This document shows, one piece after another, positions 4,585 to 6,228 of a DNA stretch of 6,228 nucleotides. Source of the stretch: CAYMJO01 sp964391305 (GTDB taxonomy: Bacteria; Patescibacteriota; CALEFQ01); the NCBI GenBank assembly GCA_964391305.1, contig CAYMJO010000051.1:1-6228 (forward strand). The letters are read 5' to 3'. Both the position numbers and the translations under genes were made by a program. A model generated the notes under the pieces. That model had not been told where the DNA came from. It made no database searches and worked only from the letters and a program-made list of their open reading frames with translations. Within the stretch, counting starts at the first letter, position 1, and the number at the start of each line of letters is the position of its first letter.

Positions 4585-6159
4585 TTATATGAGGCTTCTC
4601 CCTGTCATGTGCCGTGTATCCTCAAGCTTCATAAGTTTGAGAATCGTCGGCGCCACGTCGCTCAAAACGCCGAAAGGCACTCCGGGAACAAAACCCATTT
4701 GAATTCCCGATGTGTTAAAATTTTTCTGCTCATAACCTTTTGCCACGACAACAAACGGCACAGCGTTAGCGGTATGTTCCTTGTCAATCCTGCCAGTCTG
4801 CAAATCTCTGCAATGTTCGGCATTGCCATGATCAGCGGTAATAACAATTGCTCCTCCAATTGACAAAACCAATTCAACAACTTTGCCAACGCACACATCC
4901 ACCACATTTATAGCTTTTTTGATGGCTTCAAAATTCCCAGTATGTCCAACCATATCTGGATTCGCATAATTTACTAAAATAAAATCATATTTGTTCGTCG
5001 CGATTTTTTTTAAAACCCTTTCAGTAAGATCATGCGCGCTCATTTCTGGAACTTCATCGTAATCCGCGACATCCCTTCTTGAATGAACCAGAAGATATTC
5101 CTCTCCCTTAAACGGATTGCCCACACTACCATCGAAAAAATATGTAACATGCGCGAATTTTTCAGTTTCCGCGGCATGAAGCTGGACAAGTCTTTTATCC
5201 GCTAAAACATGAGCCAAAGGATGTTCAATTTTCTGCGGTGTAAAGGCCACATGCAAAGGAAACAGTAGCCCATAATCAGTCATCGTCACGAAATAAAGAT
5301 TTTTCAAAGCACCCTTGCGATCAAATTTACTAAAATCATCTTCCATAAAACTCCTCGTAATCTGCCGCGCTCTGTCTTGCCGATAGTTGAAAAAAATAAC
5401 TGAATCATTATCACGCACGCCTACAAAAGGACTTTTTGAAGATTCTATCACCACTGGCGGAATTCGATCATCAAACAATTCTTTATTATACGCATCTTCA
5501 ATGGCTTCATGGGCAGATTCATACTTAGATCCGTCCCCAGCAACCATCGCATCATACGCAAGCTGAATCCTCTCCCAACGCTCATCGCGATCCATGGTGT
5601 ACCATCTGCCTGCAATAGTCACGATTTTCCCTATTCCAAGACGAGATAGCTTATTCTCGAGCTCATCGATATAACCCAAAGCGCTTCTAGGCGGAGCATC
5701 CCGTCCGTCCAAAATGGCATGGATATAAACATTCTCAACACCATTCTGTTTTGCAATATCTATGAGAGCATAAAGATGTTCATTGTAAGAATGAACTTTA
5801 CCGGAACTTACCAACCCGAGTATATGCAAATTAGATTTATTTTTTTTGACATTCTCCATTGCGCCTAAAAAAGCTTCGTTTCTAAAAAACGAACCGTTGC
5901 GAATCGCATTGTTAATTCTAACAATATCTTGATAAACTATTCTCCCGCTTCCAATATTCATGTGCCCGACTTCTGAATTACCCATTTCTCCCCAATCCAG
6001 CCCGACCGCTTCTCCGGAAGCCTGAAGCGTCGTACTAAAATACTCCTTTTCCAGACGATCCATAACAGGTTTCTCTGCAGAAGTAATTCCATTTGCCAAT
6101 GAAGGCTCGGCTATTCCCCAGCCATCCAAAATAAGTAATACTAATGGTCTAAATTTCAC
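4585..6159 (-). CDS. gpmI: 2,3-bisphosphoglycerate-independent phosphoglycerate mutase
   Basis: It interconverts 3- and 2-phosphoglycerate in glycolysis, using two Mn2+ and a phosphoserine intermediate, in the cytoplasm. The 524 residues are near full family length. Metal ligands are Asp12 (LDGWG), the phosphorylated Ser62 (MGNSEVGH), Asp402 and His406 (NPDMVGHTG), Asp443 and His444 (TADHGNAEH) and His462. Substrate residues are His123, DGRD (151-154), Arg185, Arg191, Arg260 and Arg263 (NYRQDRARQ) and Lys334. The usual SDGGVHS loop reads SSGKVHS here (118-124). The start is a GTG at 6159; it puts Asp12 and Ser62 at the standard positions, so it is convincing even without a Shine-Dalgarno site. 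It is the first complete gene of the minus-strand series. Confidence 0.97.
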   Translation of the reverse strand: MKFRPLVLLILDGWGIAEPSLANGITSAEKPVMDRLEKEYFSTTLQASGEAVGLDWGEMGNSEVGHMNIGSGRIVYQDIVRINNAIRNGSFFRNEAFLGAMENVKKNKSNLHILGLVSSGKVHSYNEHLYALIDIAKQNGVENVYIHAILDGRDAPPRSALGYIDELENKLSRLGIGKIVTIAGRWYTMDRDERWERIQLAYDAMVAGDGSKYESAHEAIEDAYNKELFDDRIPPVVIESSKSPFVGVRDNDSVIFFNYRQDRARQITRSFMEDDFSKFDRKGALKNLYFVTMTDYGLLFPLHVAFTPQKIEHPLAHVLADKRLVQLHAAETEKFAHVTYFFDGSVGNPFKGEEYLLVHSRRDVADYDEVPEMSAHDLTERVLKKIATNKYDFILVNYANPDMVGHTGNFEAIKKAINVVDVCVGKVVELVLSIGGAIVITADHGNAEHCRDLQTGRIDKEHTANAVPFVVVAKGYEQKNFNTSGIQMGFVPGVPFGVLSDVAPTILKLMKLEDTRHMTGRSLI

Positions 6160-6228
6160 TAATTTAATATAAGTTATTAACTTGATTAAAATTTTAAAAC
6201 ACTCAATCCGGCTCCGCTTCTAATTTAA
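6160..6228 (-). promoter_or_regulatory. AT-rich region upstream of gpmI with a 13-bp dyad
   Basis: The AT-rich 69 bases before the GTG hold a dyad, AAGTTA-T-TAACTT (6171-6183), that ends 11 bases from the start codon. TTGAGT (6206 to 6201) and TATATT (6171 to 6166) are promoter-like but 29 bases apart, too far to pair as one standard promoter. At the window edge, one minus-strand frame reads KLEAEPD and then TGA (6205 to 6203). This might be the tail of an upstream gene, but eight codons cannot prove it. Confidence 0.25.

Noticed and set aside
4585..6159. Novel alkaline-phosphatase-superfamily enzyme instead of phosphoglycerate mutase
   Set aside because: All the metal and substrate residues of the independent mutase are present at standard spacing; only a loop (SSGKVHS) varies.
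1..6228. tRNA, rRNA, riboswitch, insertion sequence or phage gene
   Set aside because: I saw no cloverleaf, conserved rRNA segment, known riboswitch core, transposase or integrase motif on either strand.

Overview
**Organism.** The window reads as a fragment of an uncultivated, fermentative bacterium, most likely Candidate Phyla Radiation (Patescibacteria), possibly Parcubacteria-like. This is inferred from several things seen together: AT-rich genes with no recognisable Shine-Dalgarno sites, a short secreted protein of thrombospondin-type-3 calcium repeats ending in GYNPNGK, short divergent enzymes, and CAAAG-rich intergenic repeats with GC hairpins. There is no rRNA or marker gene to confirm it. 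TAA, TAG and TGA all end genes here, so the TGA-reassigned codes of Gracilibacteria/SR1 do not apply.

**Layout.** All seven convincing genes lie on the minus strand, so transcription runs from high to low coordinates. The order is: gpmI (phosphoglycerate mutase, 4585-6159), a PfkB-family sugar kinase (3555-4553), pduL (phosphotransacylase, 2873-3457), ackA (acetate kinase, 1762-2811), a calcium-repeat lipoprotein-like protein (1209-1640), porC (558-1130) and porD (116-400). The last two are the gamma and delta subunits of a 2-oxoacid:ferredoxin oxidoreductase. I moved the starts of three genes inward from the longest open frames: pfkB, ackA and porC.

**How the genes work together.** GpmI makes 2-phosphoglycerate on the way to pyruvate. 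PorCD belongs to the enzyme that oxidises pyruvate to acetyl-CoA and reduced ferredoxin. PduL converts acetyl-CoA to acetyl-phosphate, and AckA makes ATP and acetate. This is lower glycolysis plus acetate fermentation. The catalytic alpha and beta subunits of the oxidoreductase are not in the window. The calcium-repeat protein has no obvious role in this pathway.

**Non-coding structure.** A CAAAG-type repeat of about 160 bp between porC and porD carries two back-to-back 16-bp hairpins (TCCCGC-N4-GCGGGA). It supplies the last codons and stop of porC, and it contains the best promoter match in the window, facing porD. A 41-bp imperfect inverted repeat (81-121 and 1670-1710) brackets the lipoprotein-porC-porD block. 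The first ~36 bases are very GC-rich and encode a response-regulator-like fragment on the plus strand. They look foreign to the rest and may be an assembly chimera at the contig end.
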